Origin: an uncultured Neptuniibacter sp.
GTDB lineage: Bacteria > Pseudomonadota > Gammaproteobacteria > Pseudomonadales > Balneatricaceae
Assembly: GCF_947498015.1 (NCBI RefSeq)
Contig: NZ_CANMIR010000009.1
Coordinates: 81,409-145,408 of the forward strand
Reading direction: 5' to 3'
DNA length: 64,000 nucleotides
The notes under the pieces are model-generated. The model was given only the letters and a program-made list of their open reading frames with translations. It did no database searches and was not told the DNA's origin. Below, piece after piece: positions 25,501-33,831 of the stretch (position 1 is its first letter; the number at the start of each line of letters is the position of its first letter). The position numbers and the translations under genes are program-made.

Positions 25501-25599
25501 TGACCCCTGATGAGCCAGGAAAAGGAGAATCCCTGCAGCACTGATCAAGGCTGTAAATACAACGGTAAGGATAGCGGATGAGTAAGAAAACTGTCTCAA
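22558..25599 (-). CDS. LuxQ-like sensor fused to PAS-PAS-GGDEF-EAL
   Basis: A 1013-residue inner-membrane c-di-GMP enzyme. TM1 is at 8-29, a periplasmic sensor at 30-276, TM2 at 277-296, PAS at about 345-465, PAS at about 468-575, GGDEF at 580-745 (RLGGDEF 660-666; inhibitory RPED 653-656) and EAL at 755-1005 (EAL 790-792; DDFGTGYSSL further on). The sensor segment HFLRLKNPVISPNLGEVIGF and VLLNDNF (157-187) resembles the LuxQ periplasmic domain (VP-I-x-x-P-x-x-GEV-L-GF ... VVLDNNF, from memory). There is no histidine kinase or receiver. The start is TTG at 25597-25599, overlapping the luxP-like stop codon by four bases, with AGGAG 8 bases upstream, so the two are coupled. Both catalytic domains look active. 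Confidence 0.92.
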   Translation of the reverse strand: MRQFSYSSAILTVVFTALISAAGILLFLAHQGSQMALQEEIRLTHSKDAHLLQRMVIEYQSGIERISHEIASRNDIRSSLLAADFMTAGMVLGESLLSNTGQQIDAMVLTTAEHAPLLIKGAALHSLELPLDQKIDNSPTQHGWTTVAVNHQGQTYHFLRLKNPVISPNLGEVIGFIYAFVLLNDNFWLLSESLEISGATAVAIMSDTQRIGAIIPTQLDTEQLTGTDLSNPIAPIANGTRQIHQIQIGDQLFNIHLFKPGNSNQLLADTYNQNLWQGALIVSIIAIAAMLLIRAMTNRSLGRLTHYAEQAPHAPSTPQYPQDCFLEFNRLGNQIESMLLDIRAHEKQIDAIFNHTPSAMFLKTLGLRYAMVNERFSEIFRHGETVIGKDDFEVFPEEEAQFIRETDRYIISSRSAEQSQYTLTTRQGKRTFLSSKFPLINDQGELYGIGGITTDITDKVQAEQEAQITQMVFEAAAEAIVIMHPEGEVITNSSFTRITGYDAHTARSFAFSLLSDHPDIEHALKSKGFWQGERIKRRANGEPLPIWLSVSMIQEDSGSNRYVAVFSDISKLKEAEHKLQKLAHFDNLTSLPNRTLFYDRLESALNRSERLEKQTALLFVDIDHFKHVNDTYGHQAGDQLLVEIAQRITANIRPEDTVCRLGGDEFTVILSDLENTDRIAEISRRIQSAINTPVSLGNTEIFTSASIGIAIYPDDGSNAELLLKHADTAMYHVKEQGRNDLLFFDKKLNAIAEARIQLEDELKRAINTEQLFLVYQPRFHISGELILSAEALLRWNHPTKGMIPPTEFIPIAESSGLILELGRRVLLQACLACSNWNKHSDQPVSVSVNLSARQLHDHGLLNDIREALAQSELPPSLLELEITETMVIKDMETVITRLEAIRALGVQLSVDDFGTGYSSLIYLKRLPVSTVKIDKSFIDDIPGTSDSENLIKAVISMSHSLNLNVVAEGVESHSQLSFLKEHQCNEIQGYLLAKPDSAARLQQLITSHEQMTH

Positions 25600-26717
25600 T
25601 GAAGCTGCTCCTGCCCGCTGTAGCGAAACGCTCTCTGTTTGATCTGAGTTATCTCTTCCTCAGTAGTATTACGATCGATCAGGATAATATCCCCTGAGTA
25701 GACCTTAGGCACTTGTGATGAACGGCCTTCGATATCCAGCTTGATCGCTTCTGCAATGGCTACGCTCGCATCGTCATTCATCCGCATCACTGTCAGATCC
25801 AGTTTCCCTCTAGATAGGGCGTTGAGCTCAGCGGCTCCTCCGCCCCAGCCATTCACTGTGATTTTTTCATGTCTACCGGCCTGATCCAGTGCTTCGATGG
25901 CTCCCAGTGCGATATCAGTGGAGCAGGCAAAAATCATATCCAGATCGGGGTTATCACGAAGTAGTTTCTCTGTCGCTGCACGCGCTTTACCACGGTTTCC
26001 TCCGGTATAAAAACTGGCGGCCTGACTCAGGGAGGGTGTGTTTTGAGCGGCAGCGGCAAACGTATCTCCACGCATCTGTGAGACATAACCGGGAGAAAAG
26101 TAGAGCAAACCGTATTTATGAGCTCCTGAGGCAATCATCCTCTCTGCAAGAAGATTGGTGCCATATGCATGATCAAAGCCTGTGTAGATGAACGGCGGAT
26201 ATTTCAGCCAGGTACGGACCGGAGTGGTAATGTTCTGCAGGATCAGCTTGGGTTTACGTTGTAACAGAATTCTTTGGATGGTATTGCGGTGGCTTAGCGC
26301 ATCCGAATTGAAAATCAGATAGTCAGGTTGCCAGGCGAGGGCCTCTGCCAGTTGCTCTGCCTGCAGCTCCTTATCAATGCTAGGTCTGGAAAGGAATATA
26401 TTTGTCTCATAGCGGATATTGAGATCATTGAGGCGTCCGGTTAATGCTTTAAGGCTGCGACGCCAGTAATCTGAATTCTGTACACCCGGATAGATTATGG
26501 CGATGCGTGCTGGGTGCTGTTGCTTTTTGGAGATGGGGTGGGCCACAGAGCGTACCGTCTCTGCAAACCTTTCCATGACAGGGAGCTGTTTTGGGAAGAG
26601 GTGAGTGAACTCACTGATACGCACATACCTACTCTCTGCAATGGAATGCGAGGGTAGAAGCGATATAAATAAAACCAGCAGACAGACTGAAAAGCAGCTT
26701 AGCCATGGCAGATGCAT
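25596..26717 (-). CDS. luxP: LuxP-like autoinducer-2 binding periplasmic protein
   Basis: A 373-residue periplasmic binding protein with a signal peptide (cut near residue 27, SIA-ES). It resembles Vibrio LuxP along its whole length: YPGVQNSDYW, LILQNITTPVR, YTGFDHAYG, LLYFSPGY, RGDTF, ACSTDIALGA, NGWGGG and VMRMNDD. Residues aligned to the LuxP AI-2 pocket are all kept: Q80, S82, Y84, W85, N162, R216, S266, T267, W291 and R312 (Vibrio numbering Q77, S79, Y81, W82, N159, R215, S265, T266, W289, R310 from memory). It should therefore bind borated AI-2. It is the first gene of a two-gene operon with the LuxQ-like GGDEF-EAL protein, 179 bases downstream of ppx. No luxS lies in the window. Confidence 0.9.
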   Translation of the reverse strand: MHLPWLSCFSVCLLVLFISLLPSHSIAESRYVRISEFTHLFPKQLPVMERFAETVRSVAHPISKKQQHPARIAIIYPGVQNSDYWRRSLKALTGRLNDLNIRYETNIFLSRPSIDKELQAEQLAEALAWQPDYLIFNSDALSHRNTIQRILLQRKPKLILQNITTPVRTWLKYPPFIYTGFDHAYGTNLLAERMIASGAHKYGLLYFSPGYVSQMRGDTFAAAAQNTPSLSQAASFYTGGNRGKARAATEKLLRDNPDLDMIFACSTDIALGAIEALDQAGRHEKITVNGWGGGAAELNALSRGKLDLTVMRMNDDASVAIAEAIKLDIEGRSSQVPKVYSGDIILIDRNTTEEEITQIKQRAFRYSGQEQLH

Positions 26718-26864
26718 ATTTACGACTCAGACAATGCATTGTTATTTCTCTAAGATGCTTGGTCCTTCAAGAAATTCTTAGCGATGATGTCTGATCATAT
26801 CAGAACAATACCACTTTGATTAGTAAGGGTTTGGCTTGAGGCAAAATTAATTGGGTTTAAGGAC

Positions 26865-26886
26865 GCCAGCAGCATGTGCTGCTGGC
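26865..26886. terminator. Perfect hairpin between ppx and luxP-like gene
   Basis: GCCAGCAGC-ATGT-GCTGCTGGC, nine perfect pairs, 10 bases past the ppx stop codon in the direction of transcription. There is no T run on the minus strand (GTCCTTAAACC follows), so it may protect the 3' end or act weakly as a terminator. Confidence 0.5.
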
Positions 26887-26896
26887 TGACCGGCAA

Positions 26897-28411
26897 TTAT
26901 TGAAAACGGAGTTTGATGTCGGCATGGCCTAGGTATTCCGCTTCCTGCTCCAGATCTGCCAGTGTGAGAGGGTGATGAGCAAGCCAGTTCTCAGGAAATT
27001 CAACCAGCAGTTTTTTATTCTCAGTAGCGAAGCTGATCGCAGGAAGACGATCTTTAGATCGGCTTCGATGCAGAACAACCGCTAACCGTAAGAGGACACA
27101 GAGGCGGCGGTAAGGCTCCTGTAAACGTTTCGGTAGGGCTTTAAACTCATCTTTAGGGAACTTGCGGCGGTGGCCACGTACCAGAGCCGCCAATTGACGC
27201 TGTTCATGGGTGGTAAACCCTGGCAGATCTGAGTGTGTTAATAGGTAGGCGCTATGTTTATGAAACTGGCTATGAGCGATGGTTAAGCCGATTTCATGTG
27301 TGCGGGCAGCCCAGCTCAACATATCGTAATGTTTTCTTGAAAGCTGCCAGCTCTCTTTAACCTGCGCCCAGGCCAGAAGGGCTGTCTGCTCAACACGATC
27401 AGCTTGTTCCTGATCGACATGATGGCGCTGCATCAGGGCATTGATCGTGCGATCACGTACATCTTCATGACGGAGGCGACCGGTCATGTCATACAGAACA
27501 CCCTCACGTAACGCACCTTCAGAAAAACTCATCTCATCTATTTCCAGCGCTTCAAAGATGGCGCACAAAATAGCGATTCCTGCGGGCAGTACTTTCTTAC
27601 GTTCGGGTTTGATCCCCTCGATATCGATCTGATCACTGTGTTCAAAACTGAGCACTTTATCACGTAATTTATGCAGTGCGCTCAGGGTGATGCGATCACT
27701 GCTATAACCACAACTGTGGCAGGCATTTCTAACCGCTTTTATCGTGCCGGAAGCACCCACTGCACTACTCCAGCCCAACTCCAGATAGTGTGAACGGAGT
27801 GACTGGAGTTCCTGTAAAGCAGCCGTTTGAGCGCGCTTAAAGTTTTTATGTGAGAGTGTCCCATCACTGAAAAATCGTTTGCTGAAACTGACGCAGCCCA
27901 TATGCAGGCTTTCCATCACTTTTGGCTCAAACCGCTCACCGATAATAAACTCAGTGCTACCACCGCCGATGTCGATCACCAGTCGAGACCCCTGATCATC
28001 TGCTAAGGTATGGGCAACCCCAAGATAGATCAGGCGTGCTTCTTCACGGCCGGCAATGATCTCTAACGGAGTGCCCAGAATTTTTTCCGCTTCTTCAATA
28101 AACTCTCTGCTGTTTTTCGCTTCCCGTAGCGCATTGGTTCCGACAACGCGAACCGCATCTCTTGGCAGGTCTTTAACGCGCTGGGCAAAGCGGCTTAGGC
28201 AATCGAGACCACGCTGTTTGGCTTCATCGGTCAGATGACGTTTGGCATCAATGCCTGCAGCCAACTGCACCTTGTCAGATAAAACATCAATGGTTCGAAG
28301 TTCTCCCTGATCAAGTTGAGCGACGACAATATGAAAGCTGTTGGAGCCCAGATCGATCGCGGCGAGTAGTTGTTCGTCTTGGTTCTCTGGGGCAGATGAC
28401 TGCTCTGTCAT
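26897..28411 (-). CDS. ppx: Exopolyphosphatase
   Basis: Degrades inorganic polyphosphate to phosphate, and may also hydrolyse pppGpp like its GppA relatives. It has the actin-like Ppx/GppA fold: AIDLGSNSFHIVV near residues 18-30 (phosphate 1 loop), VIDIGGGSTEFI near 142-153 and the conserved E/R active-site block near 117-125. The C-terminal part (about 310-500) is the HD-like helical domain of full-length Ppx. 504 residues (E. coli 513). It is divergent from trxA, as in Pseudomonas where ppx, trxA and rho are neighbours; ppk is not next to it here. Confidence 0.94.
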   Translation of the reverse strand: MTEQSSAPENQDEQLLAAIDLGSNSFHIVVAQLDQGELRTIDVLSDKVQLAAGIDAKRHLTDEAKQRGLDCLSRFAQRVKDLPRDAVRVVGTNALREAKNSREFIEEAEKILGTPLEIIAGREEARLIYLGVAHTLADDQGSRLVIDIGGGSTEFIIGERFEPKVMESLHMGCVSFSKRFFSDGTLSHKNFKRAQTAALQELQSLRSHYLELGWSSAVGASGTIKAVRNACHSCGYSSDRITLSALHKLRDKVLSFEHSDQIDIEGIKPERKKVLPAGIAILCAIFEALEIDEMSFSEGALREGVLYDMTGRLRHEDVRDRTINALMQRHHVDQEQADRVEQTALLAWAQVKESWQLSRKHYDMLSWAARTHEIGLTIAHSQFHKHSAYLLTHSDLPGFTTHEQRQLAALVRGHRRKFPKDEFKALPKRLQEPYRRLCVLLRLAVVLHRSRSKDRLPAISFATENKKLLVEFPENWLAHHPLTLADLEQEAEYLGHADIKLRFQ

Positions 28412-28667
28412 TCTGAAATAATCCTGTGGCCTTGTAGTTAGAAGGGCGAGGCTAGGTTACCAAAAGAATACGCTAGCTGCAGGTGCTTTTCAGCCATATT
28501 TCCCGACCCTCGACTAAAGCTGTGCCTGATCCGGTTTTAAGTATATAGCGAATTAATCGTTTAATTCCTGAGCTCTTTTAACATAGAGAAGTTACACAAC
28601 TGATGTTGGGAATGTTATGATCGGCGGTCTTATTTGAAAATAATGGGCGCAGCGGAGAAGAGTTCCC

Positions 28668-28994
28668 ATGAGTGAAAACATTGTAAATGTTACAGATGCT
28701 TCCTTTGAGGAAGATGTTCTCAAAGCTGAAAGTGCAGTGCTGGTTGATTACTGGGCTGAATGGTGCGGTCCTTGTAAAATGATCGCGCCTGTTCTGGAAG
28801 AGATCGCAAAAGAGTACGGTGACCAGTTGAAGATCTGTAAACTGAACATCGATGAAAACAGCGAAACACCACCGAAATTTGGTATTCGTGGCATTCCTAC
28901 TTTGATGCTTTTCAAAGGCGGAAATGTTGAAGCGACTAAGGTCGGTGCACTATCTAAATCCCAGTTAGCAGCGTTTATCGAAGCTAATCTGTAA
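28668..28994 (+). CDS. trxA: Thioredoxin 1
   Basis: A 108-residue cytosolic disulfide reductant with the active site WCGPCK at about residues 32-37 and the cis-proline in GIRGIPT. It supplies electrons to ribonucleotide reductase, PAPS reductase and methionine sulfoxide reductase. The length and sequence are those of E. coli TrxA. GGAGA lies 9-13 bases before the ATG. A 256-base spacer separates it from divergent ppx, and an intrinsic terminator follows before rho. Confidence 0.97.
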   Translation: MSENIVNVTDASFEEDVLKAESAVLVDYWAEWCGPCKMIAPVLEEIAKEYGDQLKICKLNIDENSETPPKFGIRGIPTLMLFKGGNVEATKVGALSKSQLAAFIEANL

Positions 28995-29009
28995 GATTGT
29001 GTATAAGTT

Positions 29010-29043
29010 AGTGCAGTGTCGATGAAAACATTGCACTTTCTTA
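29010..29043 (+). terminator. Terminator after trxA
   Basis: AGTGCAGTGT (29010-29019) pairs with ACATTGCACT (29028-29037), ten pairs including one G-U, with loop CGATGAAA, then TTTCTT. Confidence 0.75.
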
Positions 29044-29221
29044 CCTTTAGCCTATAGACAGAGAGTTGCCTTCCTTTTATAGTGTCTCCTGTTTGGCCCT
29101 CCCGCTAATACTTTGTCCTTCTTTTTACCGTTAGCGCGTGAGCTGTTTGCCAACGTTCATTATTCTCCCGAATTCCATCCAAATATATAAAAATTAGCCT
29201 AGTGCTTATTTCCTCCAAACT
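29044..29221 (+). promoter_or_regulatory. rho leader region
   Basis: A 178-base T- and C-rich, G-poor stretch (for example CCTTCTTTTTACC, ATTATTCTCCCGAATTCCATCC) precedes rho. Pyrimidine-rich, poorly folded leaders are typical of Rho-loading sites, and rho is known to be autoregulated in its leader in E. coli. I see no clear leader peptide. Confidence 0.4.
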
Positions 29222-30481
29222 ATGAATCTTACCGAACTGAAAACAAAAAGCGTTCCTGAACTCTTAGAGATTGCCAAAGGCATGGGAATGGATAATCTGG
29301 CCCGTTCCCGTAAACAAGATGTTATTTTTGCCATCCTGAAACGCCATGCTAAAAGTGGTGAAGATATTTATGGTAATGGTGTACTGGAGATCCTGCAGGA
29401 TGGCTTTGGTTTCCTGCGTTCTGCTGACTCCTCCTACCTGGCTGGACCTGATGATATCTATGTATCGCCCAGCCAGATCCGTCGTTTTAACTTACGTACC
29501 GGTGATACGATTGCCGGTAAGATTCGTCCGCCTAAGGATGGAGAGCGTTACTTTGCGCTGTTAAAAGTTAATGAGATTAACTACGACAAGCCAGATAACG
29601 CCAAAAACAAAATTCTTTTCGAAAACCTGACTCCGCTATTCGCTCAGGATCGCCTGCGAATGGAGATCGGTAATGGCAGTACAGAAGATCTGACAGCCCG
29701 TGTTATCGATCTGGTTTGTCCAATGGGTAAAGGTCAGCGTGCGCTGGTTGTGTCTCCGCCAAAAGCGGGTAAGACCCTGATGCTGCAGAACATTGCAAAC
29801 AGCATTACGCGTAATAACCCGGAAACACACCTGATTGTTCTGCTAATCGATGAGCGTCCTGAGGAGGTCACCGAGATGCAGCGTACCGTTCGCGGAGAAG
29901 TCGTTGCGTCCACATTCGATGAACCGCCAGCGCGTCATGTACAGGTTGCAGAGATGGTTATCGAAAAGGCTAAGCGCCTGACCGAACATAAGAAGGATGT
30001 TGTGATTCTTCTGGATTCGATCACTCGACTGGCCAGGGCTTATAACACGGTTATTCCATCCTCCGGTAAGGTACTGACTGGTGGTGTTGATGCCCATGCG
30101 TTGGAACGCCCTAAACGTTTCTTCGGTGCTGCACGTAATATTGAAGAGGGTGGAAGCCTGACAATTATTGCGACTGCACTGGTCGATACCGGTTCCAAAA
30201 TGGACGAAGTTATCTTTGAGGAGTTCAAAGGTACGGGTAACTCTGAAGTGCATCTGGATCGTAAAGTAGCTGAAAAGCGTGTATTCCCTGCGATCAATAT
30301 TCGCCGCTCTGGTACTCGCCGTGAAGATCTTCTGACTTCCGAAGAGGAACTTCAGCGTATGTGGATCCTGCGTAAGCTTCTGGATCCAATGGAAGATACC
30401 GCTGCGACAGAGTTTGTTATTGATAAGTTGAAGGATTTTAAAACCAACGATGAGTTCTTCCTTTCAATGAAACGGAAGTAG
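29222..30481 (+). CDS. rho: Transcription termination factor Rho
   Basis: Hexameric RNA helicase that ends transcription at C-rich sites. The N-terminal RNA-binding domain ([24 protein letters not shown]) precedes the ATPase domain with Walker A SPPKAGKT near residue 178, Walker [11 protein letters not shown] and the Q-loop/R-loop segments. 419 residues, identical to E. coli Rho in length. It starts at ATG 29222; the upstream TTCCTCC is pyrimidine-rich and gives no good ribosome site. A terminator follows, then ubiD. Confidence 0.98.
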   Translation: MNLTELKTKSVPELLEIAKGMGMDNLARSRKQDVIFAILKRHAKSGEDIYGNGVLEILQDGFGFLRSADSSYLAGPDDIYVSPSQIRRFNLRTGDTIAGKIRPPKDGERYFALLKVNEINYDKPDNAKNKILFENLTPLFAQDRLRMEIGNGSTEDLTARVIDLVCPMGKGQRALVVSPPKAGKTLMLQNIANSITRNNPETHLIVLLIDERPEEVTEMQRTVRGEVVASTFDEPPARHVQVAEMVIEKAKRLTEHKKDVVILLDSITRLARAYNTVIPSSGKVLTGGVDAHALERPKRFFGAARNIEEGGSLTIIATALVDTGSKMDEVIFEEFKGTGNSEVHLDRKVAEKRVFPAINIRRSGTRREDLLTSEEELQRMWILRKLLDPMEDTAATEFVIDKLKDFKTNDEFFLSMKRK

Positions 30482-30497
30482 TGGGTTTCTTGTATGA

Positions 30498-30525
30498 AAG
30501 GGTGAGCATCTGCTTGCCCTTTTTT
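30498..30525 (+). terminator. Terminator after rho
   Basis: AAGGGTGAGC-ATCT-GCTTGCCCTT (30498-30521) with two central wobble pairs, followed by a continued T run. Confidence 0.85.
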
Positions 30526-30544
30526 GTATCTGGATGGTAGATAG

Positions 30545-32023
30545 ATGGCGACACCAAAATACAAAGATCTGCGTGATTTTATACAGATGCTTGAAGCACG
30601 TGGAGAGCTTAAGCGGATCAAACAGGAGATCGATCCTAATCTGGAGATGACAGAGATTAGTGATCGTACTCTGAAAGCGGGTGGTCCTGCGCTACTGTTT
30701 GAAAATCCTAAGGGTTACAGCTATCCGGTGCTGGCGAACCTGTTTGGTACGCCAGAACGCGTTGCGATGGGTATGGGTGAGGAGAGTGTTGAGGCGTTAA
30801 GGGATGTGGGTACCTTACTCTCTCAATTAAAAGAGCCGGAGCCCCCGAAAGGGATGAAGGACGCCTGGGATAAGTTGCCGATCTTCAAACAGGTGCTCCA
30901 TATGGGGCCGAAACTTGTGAAGTCCCCGGCGTGTCAGAAGCATGTCATTGAAGGTGATCAGGTAGATCTCAACACCCTACCGATTCAGACCTGCTGGCCT
31001 GGTGATGCGGGGCCTTTGGTAACCTGGCCACTGGTTATTACACGCGGACCCAATAAAGAGCGGCAAAACCTGGGGATCTACCGGCAGCAACTGATTGGGC
31101 GTAATAAACTGATCATGCGCTGGTTGGCACATCGTGGTGGCGCGCTTGATTTCAGAGAGTGGAAAGAGCAGCATCCGGGCGAAATGTTTCCTGTTGCCGT
31201 GGCGCTGGGAGCTGATCCGGCCACTATTCTGGGGGCGGTCACGCCCGTACCGGATACACTTTCAGAATATGCATTTGCTGGTTTGCTTCGTGGTGGAAAA
31301 ACTGAAGTCGCGCAATGTATCGGCAGTGATCTTCAAGTGCCTGCCAGTGCCGAGTTTATTCTGGAAGGGTATATTGATCCTGACGAGATGGCCGATGAGG
31401 GCCCGTTCGGGGATCATACCGGTTACTACAATGAGGTTGATCGTTTCCCTGTTTTCACAGTGGAGCGTATTACTCACCGCAGCAACCCTATCTATCACAG
31501 CACATATACAGGTAGACCGCCGGATGAGCCTGCAATCTTAGGTGTGGCTCTGAATGAGGTGTTTGTACCGATCCTGCAGAAGCAGTTCCCGGAAATCGTG
31601 GATTTCTACCTCCCTCCTGAGGGGTGTTCATACCGGATGGCTGTTGTGACCATGAAGAAACAGTACCCCGGTCATGCGAAGCGGATCATGTTAGGGGTGT
31701 GGTCTTTTCTGCGGCAGTTTATGTACACCAAGTTTGTCATTGTCTGTGATGACGACGTCAATGCGCGTGACTGGAATGACGTGATCTGGGCAATTACGAC
31801 TCGTATGGATCCACAACGGGATACTGTCATGATCGATAATACCCCGATCGACTATCTGGATTTTGCCTCCCCGGTTTCGGGGCTTGGATCTAAGATGGGT
31901 ATGGATGCGACTAACAAGTGGGAAGGTGAGACAGACAGGGAGTGGGGCGAGCCTATCGTGATGGATCCGGATGTTCAGAAAAAAGTAGATGATATCTGGG
32001 ATGAGTTAGGTATTTTGGACTGA
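30545..32023 (+). CDS. ubiD: 4-hydroxy-3-polyprenylbenzoate decarboxylase
   Basis: Prenyl-FMN-dependent decarboxylase of ubiquinone biosynthesis that needs the cofactor made by UbiX. The 492-residue length and the start [22 protein letters not shown] match E. coli UbiD (497). Family blocks include [17 protein letters not shown], the [11 protein letters not shown] metal/cofactor segment and the [17 protein letters not shown] region. The rho-ubiD-reductase order is shared with Pseudomonas. It is followed after 5 bases by a ferredoxin-reductase gene, so the two are probably one transcript. Confidence 0.96.
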   Translation: MATPKYKDLRDFIQMLEARGELKRIKQEIDPNLEMTEISDRTLKAGGPALLFENPKGYSYPVLANLFGTPERVAMGMGEESVEALRDVGTLLSQLKEPEPPKGMKDAWDKLPIFKQVLHMGPKLVKSPACQKHVIEGDQVDLNTLPIQTCWPGDAGPLVTWPLVITRGPNKERQNLGIYRQQLIGRNKLIMRWLAHRGGALDFREWKEQHPGEMFPVAVALGADPATILGAVTPVPDTLSEYAFAGLLRGGKTEVAQCIGSDLQVPASAEFILEGYIDPDEMADEGPFGDHTGYYNEVDRFPVFTVERITHRSNPIYHSTYTGRPPDEPAILGVALNEVFVPILQKQFPEIVDFYLPPEGCSYRMAVVTMKKQYPGHAKRIMLGVWSFLRQFMYTKFVIVCDDDVNARDWNDVIWAITTRMDPQRDTVMIDNTPIDYLDFASPVSGLGSKMGMDATNKWEGETDREWGEPIVMDPDVQKKVDDIWDELGILD

Positions 32024-32028
32024 TTGAA

Positions 32029-33066
32029 ATGGGATATCGTATTGAGATTGTTAACCTGCAGCGTGTTATCGACTGTGCTGCAGGTGAAACGATTCTCGGA
32101 TGCCTGCAGAGGCAGGGCTATCGACTTCGGGTGGGTTGCCGAAATGGTGTCTGCGAGATTTGTGAGGTCAAACTTATTCAGGGTGAAGTGGTTCAGAGGT
32201 ATCCGGAACTGATTCTGGCGATCGATGAGAACCAGCCTGCTGCAACGGTCTTAGCTTGTACCACCATTCCTGACAGTGATATCCGGGTAAGTATAGAGGG
32301 GCTAAGGTGCCCTGGAGAGTTATTAGTGAAAAAACTGCTTTGTGATGTAACAGCAATCGAAAAACTCAATCATGATGTTTATCGTGTTCGCTTGAAAATG
32401 CCTGCAACCGCTTCGATGTCTGCGGAGTTCTATGCAGGGCAATATCTTGATATGTATCTTCCGGATGGTGCCAAGGCGTCTTTTTCAATCGGCTCACCCC
32501 CTGATAGTGGGCGTGATATTGAGTTACATATTCGGCATATCTCCGAGAGTGAGTTATCCACAGCGATACTTGAGCATTTGAAAAAACAGGAGGCGGTTGA
32601 GATCGAGCTGCCAAAGGGCGAATGCTATCTGCAAGCGCATACGATTGATTCGGATACCCGCTTAATTATGGCTGCAGCGAGTACAGGTTTTGCTCAGATA
32701 AAGAGTGTGATTGAGCACCTGCTGGCGAATCAGTTCGGTAATCAGATCCATATCTACTGGGGGGCGAGAGTGGAAGCTGATATGTATCTGGAAAAATTGC
32801 CTGAGCAGTGGGCGAATGAGCACCCCAATATTCACTTTGAACCGGTCGTGAGTGAACCGGAGAAAAGCCCGGGTTGGCAGGGACGGACTGGATTGTTACC
32901 TGATGCTATTCTTGAGGATTTTAGCGATTTTGATGATGTTGAGATCTTCACCAGCGGATCGCCTGCCATGGTGTATGCACTGTTAGATGCGTGTGAAACG
33001 CGAGGTTTCAAGGAAGAGAAGATGCATTCCGATGTTTTCTCATATGCTCCCCGGCCTAAGAAGTAA
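32029..33066 (+). CDS. 2Fe-2S ferredoxin-NAD(P)H flavin reductase
   Basis: A 345-residue electron-transfer protein. The N-terminal plant-type ferredoxin domain (1-90) has cluster ligands CRNGVCEIC and a fourth cysteine in VLACTT. It is followed by FAD-binding (about 100-200; the RxYS motif is weak, SFSIGSPP) and NAD(P)-binding (about 205-345; MAAASTGFAQIKSV, IYWGAR). Such genes are often called CDP-6-deoxy-delta-3,4-glucoseen reductase, but there is no dideoxysugar pathway here. Placement 5 bases after ubiD suggests a flavin reductase serving UbiX/UbiD prenyl-FMN or ubiquinone hydroxylases; that link is inference. Confidence 0.85.
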   Translation: MGYRIEIVNLQRVIDCAAGETILGCLQRQGYRLRVGCRNGVCEICEVKLIQGEVVQRYPELILAIDENQPAATVLACTTIPDSDIRVSIEGLRCPGELLVKKLLCDVTAIEKLNHDVYRVRLKMPATASMSAEFYAGQYLDMYLPDGAKASFSIGSPPDSGRDIELHIRHISESELSTAILEHLKKQEAVEIELPKGECYLQAHTIDSDTRLIMAAASTGFAQIKSVIEHLLANQFGNQIHIYWGARVEADMYLEKLPEQWANEHPNIHFEPVVSEPEKSPGWQGRTGLLPDAILEDFSDFDDVEIFTSGSPAMVYALLDACETRGFKEEKMHSDVFSYAPRPKK

Positions 33067-33072
33067 CGGATT

Positions 33073-33105
33073 CAGACTCAGAGGGAGTATCTCCTCTGAG
33101 TCTGA
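33073..33105. terminator. Long hairpin between convergent genes
   Basis: CAGACTCAGAGGGAG-TAT-CTCCTCTGAGTCTG forms a stem of about 14 pairs with one bulged G, just after the reductase gene and ending eight bases before the stop codon of the cytochrome gene on the other strand. It is likely to be a bidirectional transcript end. Confidence 0.65.
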
Positions 33106-33112
33106 GTAGCTC

Positions 33113-33655
33113 TTATTTATACCTGTCATGGTTGAATATATAATCGCCACCCTCAGCTGCCGCATGGCATGAGATACAACCGGTTGGCATCCCTTTAGCC
33201 ACTCTACCCGCCAGTTTCACCCCTTTGGGATTACTGAGTACTGTGCCGTTGGCGGCATATTTCACGTAGTACCAGTTATTGTTCTCCTCATCATATCCCG
33301 AGTCTCTCTGGAACATGATGGTAACGGCTTTTAGATATTGATCTGGACTGTTAATAACATCATCAATAGTAAGGCCTTCGCCGCCATAGTTGCGTTTCAC
33401 GACCAGGTTTCCGGTTGAGCCTTTGAATGTTACCGGTAGCTCCAGAAGCTCCAGGATCATACCGTGAGGAGCCATACCTTTGTAGGGACGGGTGATGATT
33501 GGATCGATGCCGACCAGACGCTTGCGCTCCATAAATGACCATAGATCTTTTGCATAAGACAGTGACTCGGGGTCTCCAAATGGCATGGGTTCAGCATAAA
33601 CTGCGCAGGATATCGCTGCAGAGGCGACCAATGCAGTCATTGATTTGAATTTCAT
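33113..33655 (-). CDS. Cytochrome P460-like periplasmic haem protein
   Basis: A 180-residue exported protein: signal peptide to about residue 21 (AVYA-EP), a beta-rich domain and a single C-terminal haem c motif, CISCH in the context GMPTGCISCHAAAEGGDYIF. This layout fits the cytochrome P460/cytochrome c'-beta family (C-terminal CxxCH followed by a D-Y-x-F ending), whose members oxidise hydroxylamine or bind nitric oxide. Whether the lysine-haem crosslink of true P460 exists cannot be judged by eye. A lone gene, with AAGGAGC about 7 bases upstream of the ATG. No hydroxylamine or denitrification genes are near. Confidence 0.75.
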   Translation of the reverse strand: MKFKSMTALVASAAISCAVYAEPMPFGDPESLSYAKDLWSFMERKRLVGIDPIITRPYKGMAPHGMILELLELPVTFKGSTGNLVVKRNYGGEGLTIDDVINSPDQYLKAVTIMFQRDSGYDEENNNWYYVKYAANGTVLSNPKGVKLAGRVAKGMPTGCISCHAAAEGGDYIFNHDRYK

Positions 33656-33787
33656 GATAAAGCTCCTTGCCCTTAAGCGTGGTGCTTATACCGCTACACC
33701 CACTTTAATAAGCATTAATTGACTGGGCGCTATAAACCTAATGACTCAGATTATGGAGTGAAAGTTCATAAATACTGGCGAGGAGAT

Positions 33788-33813
33788 AAAAAAGGGGTGA
33801 AAGAATCACCCCT
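33788..33813 (-). terminator. Terminator of the hemC operon
   Basis: On the minus strand AGGGGTGATTCTTTCACCCC forms an eight-pair stem and is followed by TTTTTTATC, 18 bases past the hemY stop codon. Confidence 0.88.
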
Positions 33814-33831
33814 GGTCAGATCTTGCTGGAT

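Noticed and set aside
25596..26717. Annotation as a generic ribose/sugar ABC binding protein
   Set aside because: The full-length match to LuxP and complete AI-2 pocket are more specific, and no ABC permease or ATPase genes are adjacent.
29843..30253. A 136-codon antisense frame inside rho
   Set aside because: Shadow frame; rho is strongly conserved and codon bias belongs to the plus strand.
32029..33066. CDP-6-deoxy-delta-3,4-glucoseen reductase (dideoxysugar synthesis)
   Set aside because: The domain plan is shared by many flavoreductases and no sugar-pathway genes are nearby.
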